A stretch of DNA of 64,000 nucleotides from Pseudomonas schmalbachii (GCF_017589465.1 NZ_JAELYA010000002.1:310001-374000), one strand, 5' to 3'. Counted from the first letter of the stretch, positions 30,308 through 39,218 are shown. Numbers and translations are program-made. Notes: generated from the letters alone by a model not told the origin.

Positions 30308-31759
30308 ATGACACCTCGCCGCACCAAGATCGTCGCCACCCTTGGCCCATCCAGCAACTCCCCGCAAGTCCTCGAACAACTCATCATCGCCGGCATCGAC
30401 GTCGCCCGCCTGAACTTCTCCCACGGAACCCCCGACGAACACCGCGCCCGCGCCCAGCTGGTACGCGAACTGGCTGCCAAGCACGGCCGCTTCGTCGCCC
30501 TGCTCGGCGACCTGCAGGGGCCGAAGATCCGCATCGCCAAGTTCGCCAACAAGCGCATCGAGCTAGCCGTAGGCGACGTCTTCCGCTTCTCCACCAGCCA
30601 TCCGCGCGACGCCGGCACCCAGGAAGTGGTCGGCATCGACTATCCGGACCTGGTCAAGGACTGCGGCGTCGGCGACGAGCTGCTGCTGGACGACGGCCGT
30701 GTGGTGATGCGCGTGGAATCCACCAGCACCGATGAACTGCAATGCCGCGTGCTGATCGGCGGCCCGCTGTCCGACCACAAGGGCATCAACCGCCGTGGCG
30801 GCGGCCTGACCGCGCCGGCGCTGACCGAAAAGGACAAGGCCGACATCAAGCTGGCCGCGAGCATGGACCTGGACTACGTCGCCGTTTCCTTCCCGCGCGA
30901 CGCCAAGGACATGGAATACGCCCGCAGCCTGCTCAAGGAAGCCGGCGGCAGCGCCTGGCTGGTGGCGAAGATCGAACGCGCCGAAGCGGTGGCCGACGAC
31001 GAGGCCCTCGACGGCCTGATCCGCGCCAGCGACGCGGTGATGGTGGCGCGTGGCGACCTCGGTGTGGAAATCGGCGATGCCGAACTGGTCGGCATCCAGA
31101 AGAAGATCATTCTGCACGCGCGCCGCTACAACAAGGCGGTGATCACCGCGACCCAGATGATGGAGTCGATGATCCACAGCCCGATGCCGACCCGCGCGGA
31201 AGTCTCCGACGTGGCCAACGCCGTGCTCGACTACACCGACGCGGTGATGCTTTCCGCCGAGAGCGCCGCCGGCGAATACCCGGTGGAAGCGGTGCAGGCC
31301 ATGGCGCGCATCTGCCAGGGCGCCGAGAAGCACCCGACCACCAAGAAGTCCACCCACCGCCTGGGCCAGACCTTCGAGCGCTGCGACGAGAGCATCGCCC
31401 TGGCGGCGATGTACACAGCCAACCACTTCCCGGGCATCAAGGCGATCATCTGCCTGACCGAAAGCGGCTACACCCCGCTGATCATGTCGCGCATCCGCTC
31501 CTCGGTGCCGATCTTCGCCTACTCGCCGCACCGCGAGACCCAGGCGCGAGTGGCGCTGTTCCGTGGCGTGGAAACCATCCCCTTCGACCCGGCCGCGCTG
31601 CCGCCGGAGAAGGTCAGCCAGGAGGCCGTCGACGCGCTGCTGCAGCGTGGCGTGGTGACCAAGGGCGACTGGGTGATCCTGACCAAGGGCGACAGCTACA
31701 CCACCCAGGGCGGCACCAACACCATGAAGGTGCTGCACGTGGGTGATCTGCTGGTCTGA
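30308..31759 (+). CDS. pykA: Pyruvate kinase II
   Basis: Converts phosphoenolpyruvate and ADP to pyruvate and ATP. The 483 residues start with the conserved RRTKIVATLGPSS, include DVARLNFSHG, the active-site signature around VAKIERAEAV, GDLGVEIG and ITATQMMESMI, and the C-terminal domain typical of the PykA branch (ending GGTNTMKVLHVGDLLV). It is followed by a long perfect hairpin and appears monocistronic. Confidence 0.97.
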   Translation: MTPRRTKIVATLGPSSNSPQVLEQLIIAGIDVARLNFSHGTPDEHRARAQLVRELAAKHGRFVALLGDLQGPKIRIAKFANKRIELAVGDVFRFSTSHPRDAGTQEVVGIDYPDLVKDCGVGDELLLDDGRVVMRVESTSTDELQCRVLIGGPLSDHKGINRRGGGLTAPALTEKDKADIKLAASMDLDYVAVSFPRDAKDMEYARSLLKEAGGSAWLVAKIERAEAVADDEALDGLIRASDAVMVARGDLGVEIGDAELVGIQKKIILHARRYNKAVITATQMMESMIHSPMPTRAEVSDVANAVLDYTDAVMLSAESAAGEYPVEAVQAMARICQGAEKHPTTKKSTHRLGQTFERCDESIALAAMYTANHFPGIKAIICLTESGYTPLIMSRIRSSVPIFAYSPHRETQARVALFRGVETIPFDPAALPPEKVSQEAVDALLQRGVVTKGDWVILTKGDSYTTQGGTNTMKVLHVGDLLV

Positions 31760-31770
31760 GCCGCTGCAAA

Positions 31771-31808
31771 AACGACAAAGGCCGTCCACAGGGACGGCCT
31801 TTGTCGTT
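31771..31808 (+). terminator. Hairpin terminator after pykA
   Basis: A 17-bp perfect stem (AACGACAAAGGCCGTCC and its complement) with ACAG loop begins 12 nt after the pykA stop. The T-rich part lies inside the distal arm rather than after it. Confidence 0.75.
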
Positions 31809-31879
31809 GGCATAACCGGAACACGTACCGCGAAACCCAACGGCGTAACGCCTCGGCAAATGTCGGGGTTGGCGCCCTT

Positions 31880-31960
31880 GTAGGTTGGGCTGAGCCTGCG
31901 AAGCCCAACGGTGAAGTATCGGGCTGACGTTGGGCTTCGCTGCGCTCAGCGCCAACCTAC
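31880..31960. repeat. REP-like palindrome, GTAGGTTGGGCTGAGC family
   Basis: Arms GTAGGTTGGGCTGAGCCTGC and GCGCTCAGCGCCAACCTAC, inner arms GAAGCCCAAC / GTTGGGCTTC. It fills part of the 336-nt gap between pykA and the convergent hydratase gene; the rest of the gap holds only the pykA hairpin and no recognisable gene. Confidence 0.87.
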
Positions 31961-32095
31961 GGACGTCCCCAACGGTTTCATGGGCTGGCGTAGGTCAAAA
32001 CCCGAGCAACGGCAGCGAGGCCAACAGCCATCACGGCCCGGGCATTCGGCCCCAGGCTTATCCACAGGCTTTTCCATGGTTTATGTGGGCAAGCC

Positions 32096-32869
32096 TCAGA
32101 TGAACTTCGAGAAATCCGGCTGCCGGCGCTGGGTAAAGGCGCTTAGGGCTTCGATGGCTTCCGGCGTGCTCAAACGCCCGACGAACACATCCCCTTCCTC
32201 GCGCACCACGCGGCGCAGTTCGTCGATGTACGGCGCCTTCATCAGCCGCTTGCTCACTGCCAGGGCGGACGGCGCCAGGCTCAGCAGCTCCTGCGCAGCC
32301 TGCCGGGCGCGCTCCAGGGTGGCGGCGCCATCGGCCAGCACTTCGCCGGCGATGCCCCAGGCTCCCGCCTGTTCGCCGGTGAAGCCGTCGCCGCGCAGCA
32401 GCAGTTGCGCCGCCCGGGCATGGCCGAGCAGGCGCGGCAGCAGGTAGCTGGAGCCGAATTCCGGGCACAGCGCCAGGTTGACGAAGGGCATCTTCAGCTT
32501 GGCATCGCGGCTGACGCAGACCAGGTCGCAGTGCAGCAGCAGCGTGGTACCGATGCCCACCGCCGGGCCGGCCACTGCGGCCACCACTGGCTTGCTGAAG
32601 TCCATCAGCGCGCGCATGAAGCGGAACACCGGGCTGTCCGGGCCGGTCGGCGGCTGTTCGAGGAAGTCGACGATATCGTTGCCGGCGGTAAAACAATCCG
32701 CGCTGCCGGCGATCATCACCACGCGCACGCTGCTATCGCCTTCCGCCGCTTCCAGCGCATCGGCGAGGCCGGCGTACATCGCCGCAGTGAGGGCATTCTT
32801 CTTGTCCAGTCGATTCAGGCGCAGGGTCAGCAGGCCCTGTTCGCGCTCGACGAGAATGTGTTCGCTCAT
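32096..32869 (-). CDS. Enoyl-CoA hydratase/isomerase family protein
   Basis: 257-residue crotonase-fold protein. Oxyanion-hole segments are visible: SADCFTAGNDIVDFLE (residues about 54-69) and KPVVAAVAGPAVGIGTTLLLHCDLVCVS (about 92-119). The catalytic Glu of hydratases at the second site is replaced by a CPEFGSSYLLP context, closer to isomerase or PaaG-like members, so the exact reaction is uncertain. It lies 16 nt after the ferredoxin reductase gene on the same strand, so the two form an operon. Confidence 0.87.
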   Translation of the reverse strand: MSEHILVEREQGLLTLRLNRLDKKNALTAAMYAGLADALEAAEGDSSVRVVMIAGSADCFTAGNDIVDFLEQPPTGPDSPVFRFMRALMDFSKPVVAAVAGPAVGIGTTLLLHCDLVCVSRDAKLKMPFVNLALCPEFGSSYLLPRLLGHARAAQLLLRGDGFTGEQAGAWGIAGEVLADGAATLERARQAAQELLSLAPSALAVSKRLMKAPYIDELRRVVREEGDVFVGRLSTPEAIEALSAFTQRRQPDFSKFI

Positions 32870-32885
32870 GGTTATTCCTTGTTGT

Positions 32886-33824
32886 TCAGGCGTGAGGCAA
32901 AAAGACATCTGCCAGCATCTGGCTACGCGGCACGCCAGCCAGGTACAGGCGGCGGGAGAACAGTTCGATGCTGGCGGGGCTGCCGCAGAGTAAGGCGATG
33001 GTCTGCCGCGACACAACACGCAAACGGCTCAGGACATCGGCCACTTCCGCGGCAGTCGCCAGGTCCACGTCCAGCTCCGGGTGCCGCGCAGAGAGTTCCG
33101 CCAGTTCCGCCGCGAGATAATGTCCGCCGGCATCATGGGCGAGATGAATCAGACGGATGGGACCATGATGATGGTCGCGCAGGGCCTGCCGCAGTACGCC
33201 CCAGAGCGGCGCCAGGCCGGTGCCGGCGGCCATCAGCAGCAGCGGGCGGTCCTGCCATTCCGGCTCATAGCGCAAGGCACCGCCGCGCAGTTCGCCGAGA
33301 CGCACCTCGTCGCCCACCTGCAGGCAACGGGCGAAGTCGCAGAAGGCGCCGGGTTCGCGGCAGTCGAGGTGGAACTCCAGCCACGGGTCCTCGCCCGGCA
33401 GGCTGGCCAGCGAATAGGGCCGCGCCACGCCGCTGGAACTCCACAAAATCAGATGCTGGCCGGCGCGATAGCGCAGCGGGCGCTGCGGCTGCAGGCGCAA
33501 ACGGAGGACATCCACAGCCGGCCAGTCGACGGCGGCCACCGTCGCCGGCAGGCCGTCGCGCTGCGGATCGAACGCCTCGACGGCCACGTCCTCGATCACC
33601 CGGCACTGGCAGGACAGCCGCCAGCCTTGCGCACGGCGCGCCGGGTCCAGCGCTTGCGGCTGGTCGTCGAGCACGTCGCCACGGCTGCAGCGCACCAGGC
33701 AGGCATGGCAACTGCCGGCCCGGCAGCTGTAGGGCACGGCAATGCCCGCGCCGAGCAAGGCATCCAGCAGGTTGGCGCCGGCCGGCACCGTCCAGCGCTG
33801 CGATCCGGCCTGAAGTTCTGGCAC
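32886..33824 (-). CDS. 2Fe-2S ferredoxin-NAD(P)H reductase
   Basis: 312-residue three-domain electron-transfer protein: N-terminal plant-type ferredoxin with Cys34, Cys39, Cys42 (CRAGSCHAC) and Cys72, then an FAD-binding barrel (RPYSLASLPGEDPWLEF) and an NAD-binding domain (LLLMAAGTGLAPLWGVL). The start is GTG at 33824, with GAGGAGAA about 5 nt ahead; no ATG lies in a suitable place. It resembles reductases of ring-hydroxylating oxygenases and PAO1 PA4331. The electron acceptor is not encoded nearby; the co-transcribed gene is an enoyl-CoA hydratase. Confidence 0.88.
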   Translation of the reverse strand: MPELQAGSQRWTVPAGANLLDALLGAGIAVPYSCRAGSCHACLVRCSRGDVLDDQPQALDPARRAQGWRLSCQCRVIEDVAVEAFDPQRDGLPATVAAVDWPAVDVLRLRLQPQRPLRYRAGQHLILWSSSGVARPYSLASLPGEDPWLEFHLDCREPGAFCDFARCLQVGDEVRLGELRGGALRYEPEWQDRPLLLMAAGTGLAPLWGVLRQALRDHHHGPIRLIHLAHDAGGHYLAAELAELSARHPELDVDLATAAEVADVLSRLRVVSRQTIALLCGSPASIELFSRRLYLAGVPRSQMLADVFLPHA

Positions 33825-34052
33825 GCGTTTTCTCCTCGAATGGCGTCCGCTGCAGCCACGGTAGAGCGCCCGTTCATCGCCTGGCAAGGCGCGCAGCGGG
33901 CGATTGCCGACCAATGTAGACCCATTGCCGGGTGTGCCGGCGGGGTGGTGGCGGTATACTACTGCGCCTTTTTGCGCCGGGGCCTGAGCCGGCGCGCCGT
34001 GATCCATCAGCTTAATTAGCCTGAATTTCCCGCCTGAAGAGGACCGTGCTCC

Positions 34053-35576
34053 ATGGCCGTGATCAAGCAAGACGACCTGATCCAGAGCGTCGCCGATGCG
34101 CTGCAGTTCATCTCCTATTACCACCCCGTGGATTTCATCCAGGCCATGCATGAGGCCTACCTGCGGGAGGAATCCCCGGCCGCACGCGACTCCATGGCGC
34201 AAATCCTGATCAACTCGCGCATGTGCGCCACCGGCCACCGCCCGATCTGCCAGGACACCGGCATCGTCACCGTGTTCATCCGCGTCGGCATGGACGTGCG
34301 CTGGGACGGCGCCACCATGAGCGTCGACGACATGATCAACGAAGGCGTACGCCGCGCCTACAACCTGCCGGAGAACGTCCTGCGCGCCTCCATCCTGGCC
34401 GACCCGGCCGGTGCGCGTAAGAACACCAAGGACAACACCCCGGCGGTCATCCACTACTCCATCGTCCCGGGCAACACCGTGGAAGTGGACGTGGCAGCCA
34501 AGGGCGGCGGCTCCGAGAACAAGTCGAAGATGGCCATGCTCAACCCGTCCGACTCCATCGTCGACTGGGTCCTGAAGACCGTTCCGGAAATGGGCGCCGG
34601 CTGGTGCCCGCCGGGCATGCTCGGCATCGGCATCGGCGGTACCGCCGAGAAGGCCGCGGTGATGGCGAAGGAAGTCCTGATGGACGAGATCGACATCCAC
34701 GAACTGAAGGCCCGCGGCCCGCAGAACAAGATCGAGGAAATGCGCCTCGAACTGTTCGAGAAGGTCAACCAGTTGGGCATCGGCGCCCAGGGCCTGGGCG
34801 GCCTGACCACCGTGCTCGACGTGAAGATCATGGATTACCCGACCCACGCCGCCTCGCTGCCGGTGTGCATGATCCCCAACTGCGCCGCTACCCGCCACGC
34901 CCACTTCGTCCTTGACGGCTCCGGCCCGGCTGCGCTGGAAGCCCCGCCGCTGGACGCCTACCCGGAAATCGTCTGGGAAGCCGGCCCGTCCGCGCGCCGC
35001 GTCGACCTCGACACGGTCACCCCGGAAGAAGTGCAGAGCTGGAAGCCGGGCGAGACCCTGCTGCTCAACGGCAAGATGCTCACCGGCCGCGACGCTGCGC
35101 ACAAGCGCATGGTCGACATGCTGAACAAGGGCGAAGAACTGCCGGTGGACCTGAAAGGCCGCTTCATCTACTACGTCGGCCCGGTCGATCCGGTTGGCGA
35201 CGAAGTGGTTGGCCCGGCTGGCCCGACCACCGCGACCCGCATGGACAAGTTCACCCGCCAGATCCTCGAAACCACCGGCCTGCTGGGCATGATCGGCAAG
35301 TCCGAGCGCGGTCCGATCGCCATCGAGGCGATCAAGGACAACAAGGCCGTGTACCTGATGGCCGTCGGCGGCGCTGCCTATCTGGTGGCACAGGCGATCA
35401 AGAAGTCCAAGGTCCTGGCCTTCGCCGAACTGGGCATGGAAGCGATCTACGAGTTCGACGTGAAGGACATGCCGGTCACCGTAGCGGTCGACACCAACGG
35501 CGAGTCGGTGCACATCACCGGCCCGGCGGTATGGCAGAAGAAGATCGCCGAGAGCCTGGCGGTGGAAGTGAAGTAA
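34053..35576 (+). CDS. fumA: Class I fumarate hydratase (4Fe-4S)
   Basis: Oxygen-sensitive iron-sulfur fumarase of the TCA cycle, 507 residues, fusing the alpha (residues 1-280) and beta (about 290-507) modules. Conserved features include CATGHRPICQDTGIVTVFIR (residues 56-75, cluster region), KGGGSENKSKMAML and the beta-domain GRDAAHKRM. It is complete. The gene starts 228 bp from the divergent ferredoxin reductase. In PAO1 I recall the diguanylate cyclase sadC between those two, but it is absent here. Confidence 0.96.
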   Translation: MAVIKQDDLIQSVADALQFISYYHPVDFIQAMHEAYLREESPAARDSMAQILINSRMCATGHRPICQDTGIVTVFIRVGMDVRWDGATMSVDDMINEGVRRAYNLPENVLRASILADPAGARKNTKDNTPAVIHYSIVPGNTVEVDVAAKGGGSENKSKMAMLNPSDSIVDWVLKTVPEMGAGWCPPGMLGIGIGGTAEKAAVMAKEVLMDEIDIHELKARGPQNKIEEMRLELFEKVNQLGIGAQGLGGLTTVLDVKIMDYPTHAASLPVCMIPNCAATRHAHFVLDGSGPAALEAPPLDAYPEIVWEAGPSARRVDLDTVTPEEVQSWKPGETLLLNGKMLTGRDAAHKRMVDMLNKGEELPVDLKGRFIYYVGPVDPVGDEVVGPAGPTTATRMDKFTRQILETTGLLGMIGKSERGPIAIEAIKDNKAVYLMAVGGAAYLVAQAIKKSKVLAFAELGMEAIYEFDVKDMPVTVAVDTNGESVHITGPAVWQKKIAESLAVEVK

Positions 35577-35595
35577 GCCTTCGCTGCTGCATGAG

Positions 35596-35623
35596 AAAGC
35601 CCGACCTTCGCGTCGGGCTTTTT
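35596..35623 (+). terminator. Terminator after fumarase gene
   Basis: Stem AAAGCCCGAC / GTCGGGCTTT with a six-base loop and following T-run, 19 nt beyond the stop. Confidence 0.92.
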
Positions 35624-35722
35624 CATTTTTCCGATCATTCGCTACCGCACGTCTCCTGCCTGTGGTGACTCCCGCGTTATGCCAGTCCAATGCACGAGGG
35701 GGCACAGAACAGGAGAACGCAC

Positions 35723-35869
35723 ATGTTCAAGCGCCTGATCCCGCTGCTTCTACTCTCCCTGGCCGTCGCACTGGGTGGTTCTTCTTGCGATAACCAAGGA
35801 GGCAATGGCGACGGCGGTTCACAGCAAAGCCAACCCGCAGGTGGTGGTGGCGGTGGTGGCGGATACTGA
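35723..35869 (+). CDS. Tiny Gly-rich exported peptide (48 residues)
   Basis: Starts MFKRLIPLLLLSLAVALGG, a strong signal peptide, continues SSCDNQGGNGDGGSQQ and ends in eight Gly and a Tyr. The Cys at residue 22 could be lipidated, but the preceding residues (GSS) fit the lipobox poorly. It has an AGGAGA ribosome site 7-12 nt ahead and its own terminator, so it is very likely expressed. No family is known to me. Confidence 0.7.
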   Translation: MFKRLIPLLLLSLAVALGGSSCDNQGGNGDGGSQQSQPAGGGGGGGGY

Positions 35870-35874
35870 AACGA

Positions 35875-35902
35875 GAGCCCGGCCTCAGAGCCGGGATTTT
35901 TT
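35875..35902 (+). terminator. Terminator after the Gly-rich peptide gene
   Basis: Stem CCCGGC / GCCGGG with loop, followed by six T, just 6 nt after the stop codon. Confidence 0.9.
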
Positions 35903-35915
35903 GTGGTTCACACCC

Positions 35916-36052
35916 TGTAGGAGCGCGCCATGCGCGCGATCGCGGGCATGGCCCGCTCCTACGGTCAGCCGCGGCACGAAGTTCCTGTGGAGCGAGCTCT
36001 GCTCGCGAACACCGGCAAAGCAAAAGCTTCGCGAGCAGAGCTCGCTCCTACA
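35916..36052. repeat. Two palindromes of the GTAGGAGCG family
   Basis: First palindrome TGTAGGAGCGCGCCATGC...GGCCCGCTCCTACGG (35916-35964); second CTGTGGAGCGAGCTCTGC...GCAGAGCTCGCTCCTACAG (35985-36053) with nearly perfect arms. Related elements occur at 43501, 45656 and 54541. Confidence 0.85.
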
Positions 36053-36073
36053 GGGGGCGCTCCGGCAAGGCTC

Positions 36074-36655
36074 CTACAACTCGATCTTCGTCCCCAATAC
36101 CCCTAGGAACTTCGCCAGCCACGCCGGATGCGCCGGCCAGGCCGGGGCGGTGACCAGGTTGCCTTCGACGTGGGCGGCGTCCACCGGGATATCCACGTAC
36201 TCGCCACCGGCCAGGCGCACTTCCGGGCCGCAGGCGGGATAGGCGCTGCAGGAGCGGCCCTTGAGCACACCGGCGGCGGCCAGCAGCTGGGCACCGTGGC
36301 AGACGGCGGCGATGGGTTTCTTCGCCGCGTCGAAGGCCTTCACCAGTTCGAGCACCCGGGCGTTCAGGCGCAGGTATTCCGGCGCGCGGCCGCCGGGGAT
36401 CAGCAGGGCGTCATAGTCCTCGGCGCGCACCGCGTCGAAATCGGCGTTCAGGGCGAAGTTGTGGCCCGGCTTCTCGCTGTAGGTCTGGTCGCCTTCGAAA
36501 TCGTGGATGGCGGTGCGTATCGTCTGTCCGGCCTTCTTCTCGGGACACACCGCGTGCACGGTGTGACCGACCATCGACAGCGCCTGGAACGGCACCATGG
36601 TTTCGTAGTCTTCGGCGTAGTCGCCGACCAGCATCAGGATCTTCTTCGCAGCCAT
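36074..36655 (-). CDS. DJ-1/PfpI family protein
   Basis: 193-residue protein of the class I glutamine amidotransferase-like fold. The nucleophile elbow AAVCHGAQ places Cys119 next to His120, as in PfpI/YhbO-type members; an acidic residue at the N-terminal Glu position (AEDYETM) is also present. Such proteins act as stress-linked deglycases, hydratases or chaperones; the true activity here is uncertain. The start at 36655 has GGAGAAGCGAG just upstream. Confidence 0.88.
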   Translation of the reverse strand: MAAKKILMLVGDYAEDYETMVPFQALSMVGHTVHAVCPEKKAGQTIRTAIHDFEGDQTYSEKPGHNFALNADFDAVRAEDYDALLIPGGRAPEYLRLNARVLELVKAFDAAKKPIAAVCHGAQLLAAAGVLKGRSCSAYPACGPEVRLAGGEYVDIPVDAAHVEGNLVTAPAWPAHPAWLAKFLGVLGTKIEL

Positions 36656-36727
36656 CTCGCTTCTCCGGGCAGTACGTCCGATCACCATGACCGGGCCATC
36701 CCCTCTAGGGTAGCCGCAGGCGCGACC

Positions 36728-37885
36728 TCAGCGGCGACGGTCGAGGAAGTTCACCACCAGCCGGTCCAGCGCGCCCCACAGGCGTTGGCGCAGACGCTTC
36801 CACCAGGGCCGGGCGCGCCAGGTTTCCAGGTCGATTTCCTGGCTCTGGGCGAAGTCGGCGGCCAGGCACTGCTCCACGGCGGCGGTGAATTCCGCATCGT
36901 GGGCTTCCAGGTTGGCCTCCAGGTTGAAGCGCAGGTTCCAGTGGTCGAAGTTGCACGAACCGACACTGGTCCAGTCGTCCACCAGGACCATCTTCAGGTG
37001 CAGGAAGCGCGGCTGGTATTCGTAGATGCGGATGCCCGCGCGCAGCAGGCGCGGGTAGTAGCGCTGGCCGGCGTAGCGCACCGGCGCATGGTCGGTGAGC
37101 CGGCCGGTGAGCAGCAGGCGCACTTCCACGCCGCGCTGCGCAGCCTTGCGCAACGCCCGGCGGACTTTCCAGCTCGGCAGGAAATACGGCGTCGCCAGCC
37201 ACACCCGCTGGCGCGCACCGCGCAGGGCACGGATCAGCGACTGCAGAATGTCGCGATGCTGGCTGGCGTCGGCATAGGCCACCCGGCCGAGCCCGGAACC
37301 GCTGCTGGGAAACGGCGGCAGGCGGGTCAGCAGCATGCCGTCCTTCGGCCGCCAGGCCTTCTGTTCCAGGCAGGCCTGCCACTGGCGCTCGAACAGCGAC
37401 TGCCAGTCGGCGACCACCGGCCCGGACATTTCCACCATCACTTCGTGCCAACTGCTGCTGTTGTCCCGTGCCGACCAGAACTCGTCGGTGGCGCCGGTAC
37501 CGCCGACATAGGCCAGCCGCTGATCCACCAGCAGCAGCTTGCGGTGATCGCGGAACAGGTTGCGCATGCCGGAGCGCCAGCGCAGCGGGTTGTAGTGGCG
37601 GAATTCGCCGCCGGCCTCGACCAGCTTGCGGCTCCAGCCGCTGCCCAGCTTCAGGCTGCCGAAGCCGTCGAACAGGCAGCGCACCTTGACCCCACGCTGA
37701 CAGGCCTCCAGCAGCGCGGTGAGCAGCGCTTCGGCGCAACTGCCACCTTCCACCAGATACAGCTCCAGTTCGACCTTGCATTCGGCGGCGGCGATGCAGT
37801 CGAGCATGCGCGGAAAGAAGTTCTCGCCGTCGCAGAGCAGGGCGAAGCGGTTGCCGCTTCGCCAGGGAAAGACCGGTCCTTTCAC
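36728..37885 (-). CDS. clsB: Cardiolipin synthase B-type phospholipase D enzyme
   Basis: 385-residue phospholipase-D superfamily protein of the ClsB type, which condenses phosphatidylglycerol (or PG with PE) into cardiolipin. Both HKD motifs are intact: HRKLLLVD (residues 114-121) and HLKMVLVD (297-304), each followed by a Gly/Ser-containing stretch (GGTGATDEFW, GSCNFDHWN). It lacks N-terminal membrane helices, as in ClsB. Its start overlaps the stop of the upstream YceI gene by 4 nt, so they are translated together. Confidence 0.88.
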   Translation of the reverse strand: MKGPVFPWRSGNRFALLCDGENFFPRMLDCIAAAECKVELELYLVEGGSCAEALLTALLEACQRGVKVRCLFDGFGSLKLGSGWSRKLVEAGGEFRHYNPLRWRSGMRNLFRDHRKLLLVDQRLAYVGGTGATDEFWSARDNSSSWHEVMVEMSGPVVADWQSLFERQWQACLEQKAWRPKDGMLLTRLPPFPSSGSGLGRVAYADASQHRDILQSLIRALRGARQRVWLATPYFLPSWKVRRALRKAAQRGVEVRLLLTGRLTDHAPVRYAGQRYYPRLLRAGIRIYEYQPRFLHLKMVLVDDWTSVGSCNFDHWNLRFNLEANLEAHDAEFTAAVEQCLAADFAQSQEIDLETWRARPWWKRLRQRLWGALDRLVVNFLDRRR

Positions 37886-38457
37886 CGGGAGGCGAAGATC
37901 AGCACGGCGCCCACCGGCACCGACTGGCCAATGTTCTTCAGCCCGGCCAGCTTGCGCAGGCTTTCCACACCGGCAGTCAGGCCGAAGTCCGCGGCACTCA
38001 CCACCAGCGGCGACAGGGTCACGACCTGGAAGCGGTGCTCATCCAGGCGAGTGACCAGCACCTCGGCCGTATATTTCCTGCTCTGCCCGTGCAGGGTCAG
38101 GCTGAGCGGCAGGCGCATCTCCAACTGCACGCCGTCGGCCAGACCGACGATCGGCCGCAGGTCCAGCTGTGCCTCGATCTTCGCCAGGGGAAAGTCCTTG
38201 CTGTCGAACAGTTGCTCGCGCATGCGCTCGTCGCGCAGGGGGATGCCGCTGCTGACCGAGTCCAGCTCGATGCGCAGGCGGGCTTCGCCCTTGTCGCTGA
38301 CGCTGCCGTGCATGACGAGGAAGCGGCTCACCTCGGCCACGTCGGCATTCTTGGTGGTGACGAAGGTCAGCCGCGACGACTCGTAGTCGAGATACCAGGC
38401 GGCCTGGGCGGATGCGGCCCAGAGGGCCGCGACGAGGAAGGCGAACAGCGAGCGCAT
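37882..38457 (-). CDS. Periplasmic YceI-family protein (coupled to clsB)
   Basis: 191-residue exported protein: signal peptide MRSLFAFLVAALWAASAQA (cleavage after AQA, residue 19), then a lipocalin-like YceI barrel beginning WYLDYESSRLTFVTTKNADV. YceI proteins bind polyisoprenoid or amphipathic lipids in the periplasm. The 4-nt overlap with clsB suggests a shared role in envelope lipid handling, an inference from context. A second, clearly related YceI protein is encoded just upstream (38592-39179). Confidence 0.9.
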   Translation of the reverse strand: MRSLFAFLVAALWAASAQAAWYLDYESSRLTFVTTKNADVAEVSRFLVMHGSVSDKGEARLRIELDSVSSGIPLRDERMREQLFDSKDFPLAKIEAQLDLRPIVGLADGVQLEMRLPLSLTLHGQSRKYTAEVLVTRLDEHRFQVVTLSPLVVSAADFGLTAGVESLRKLAGLKNIGQSVPVGAVLIFASR

Positions 38458-38591
38458 GGAGGTCCTTGTAGCGCGAGGAGGATTGGGCGAAACGATAGCG
38501 GCCCCGCGCGCCGTTGCAAACCTCGCCGCGCCGGCTTCAGAGCCTGCTTACGATCTCGCGAGCTAAAGCAGAACAAGGCGAGAACGGGCTC

Positions 38592-39179
38592 TCAGGGCTG
38601 TTGCTTGACCACCTGGCGAAACCCCAGCACCGCGAATACCGGCACTTCCGGGGTGATCGACGGCAGGCTGGCGAGCTCCTTCAGCGGCTTCAGGCGCTCC
38701 TCCAGGTCGAAATCGACCAGCTTGAGCACCAGCGGCTCCAGCGTCGCGACCTGCACCCTGCCCTCGCTCAGGCGGCTGACCAGCACCTCGGCCTTGAGCC
38801 GGCGCTGGTGGCCGTGCAGGTCGAGGTTCAGATCGACCTGCTGCGCCCGCGACTGGCCAACCTGCAGGTCGTCGAAACTGGCCAGGTCGAGCTGGCTGCT
38901 GATGGTGGCCTGTGGATAACGCTGGATCTCGAAGAAGGTTTCGCGCAGACGCTCGTCGCGCAGCGCCAGGCCACTGTCGATGCTCTCGATGGGCACCAGG
39001 ATGCGCGCTTCGCCCTTGTCGTCGATCTGCCCCGAAAGCCGGTCGAAACGCATCACTTCGGCCATTTCCCCGCGCTTCACCGAGACGAAGCTGATCCGCG
39101 AACTTTCCGCATCCAGTTGCCAGTCGGCCATGGCCAGCGGACTCGCCAGCAGCGCCAGCGCACACATCAGATAACGCAT
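38592..39179 (-). CDS. Periplasmic YceI-family protein (second copy)
   Basis: 195-residue exported protein with signal peptide MRYLMCALALLASPLAMA (cleavage near residue 18) and a YceI barrel starting DWQLDAESSRISFVSVKRGE. The two adjacent YceI proteins share the pattern of W-x-L-D-x-ESSR, the DKGEARI segment and LRDERxRE, so they look like a tandem duplication that has diverged. GATGGAGGAAAC precedes the start. It is separated from the next YceI gene by about 130 nt containing a short repeat-like stretch. Confidence 0.9.
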   Translation of the reverse strand: MRYLMCALALLASPLAMADWQLDAESSRISFVSVKRGEMAEVMRFDRLSGQIDDKGEARILVPIESIDSGLALRDERLRETFFEIQRYPQATISSQLDLASFDDLQVGQSRAQQVDLNLDLHGHQRRLKAEVLVSRLSEGRVQVATLEPLVLKLVDFDLEERLKPLKELASLPSITPEVPVFAVLGFRQVVKQQP

Positions 39180-39218
39180 GTTTCCTCCATCACGAACCGC
39201 CATCCCGTGCGGCCCGCA

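Noticed and set aside
33955-33960. TATACT as the fumarase promoter -10
   Set aside because: No -35-like hexamer at a suitable distance; a single hexamer match is not enough.
33825-35705. Long minus-strand open frame running in frame through fumA into the ferredoxin reductase
   Set aside because: The part over fumA has no recognisable domain and low-complexity composition; the GTG at 33824 with a good ribosome site marks the real reductase start.
38521-38591. Possible extra repeat (gatctcgcgagctaaagc) between the two YceI genes
   Set aside because: Resembles a stretch near 11790 only loosely; too little similarity to call a repeat family from this window.
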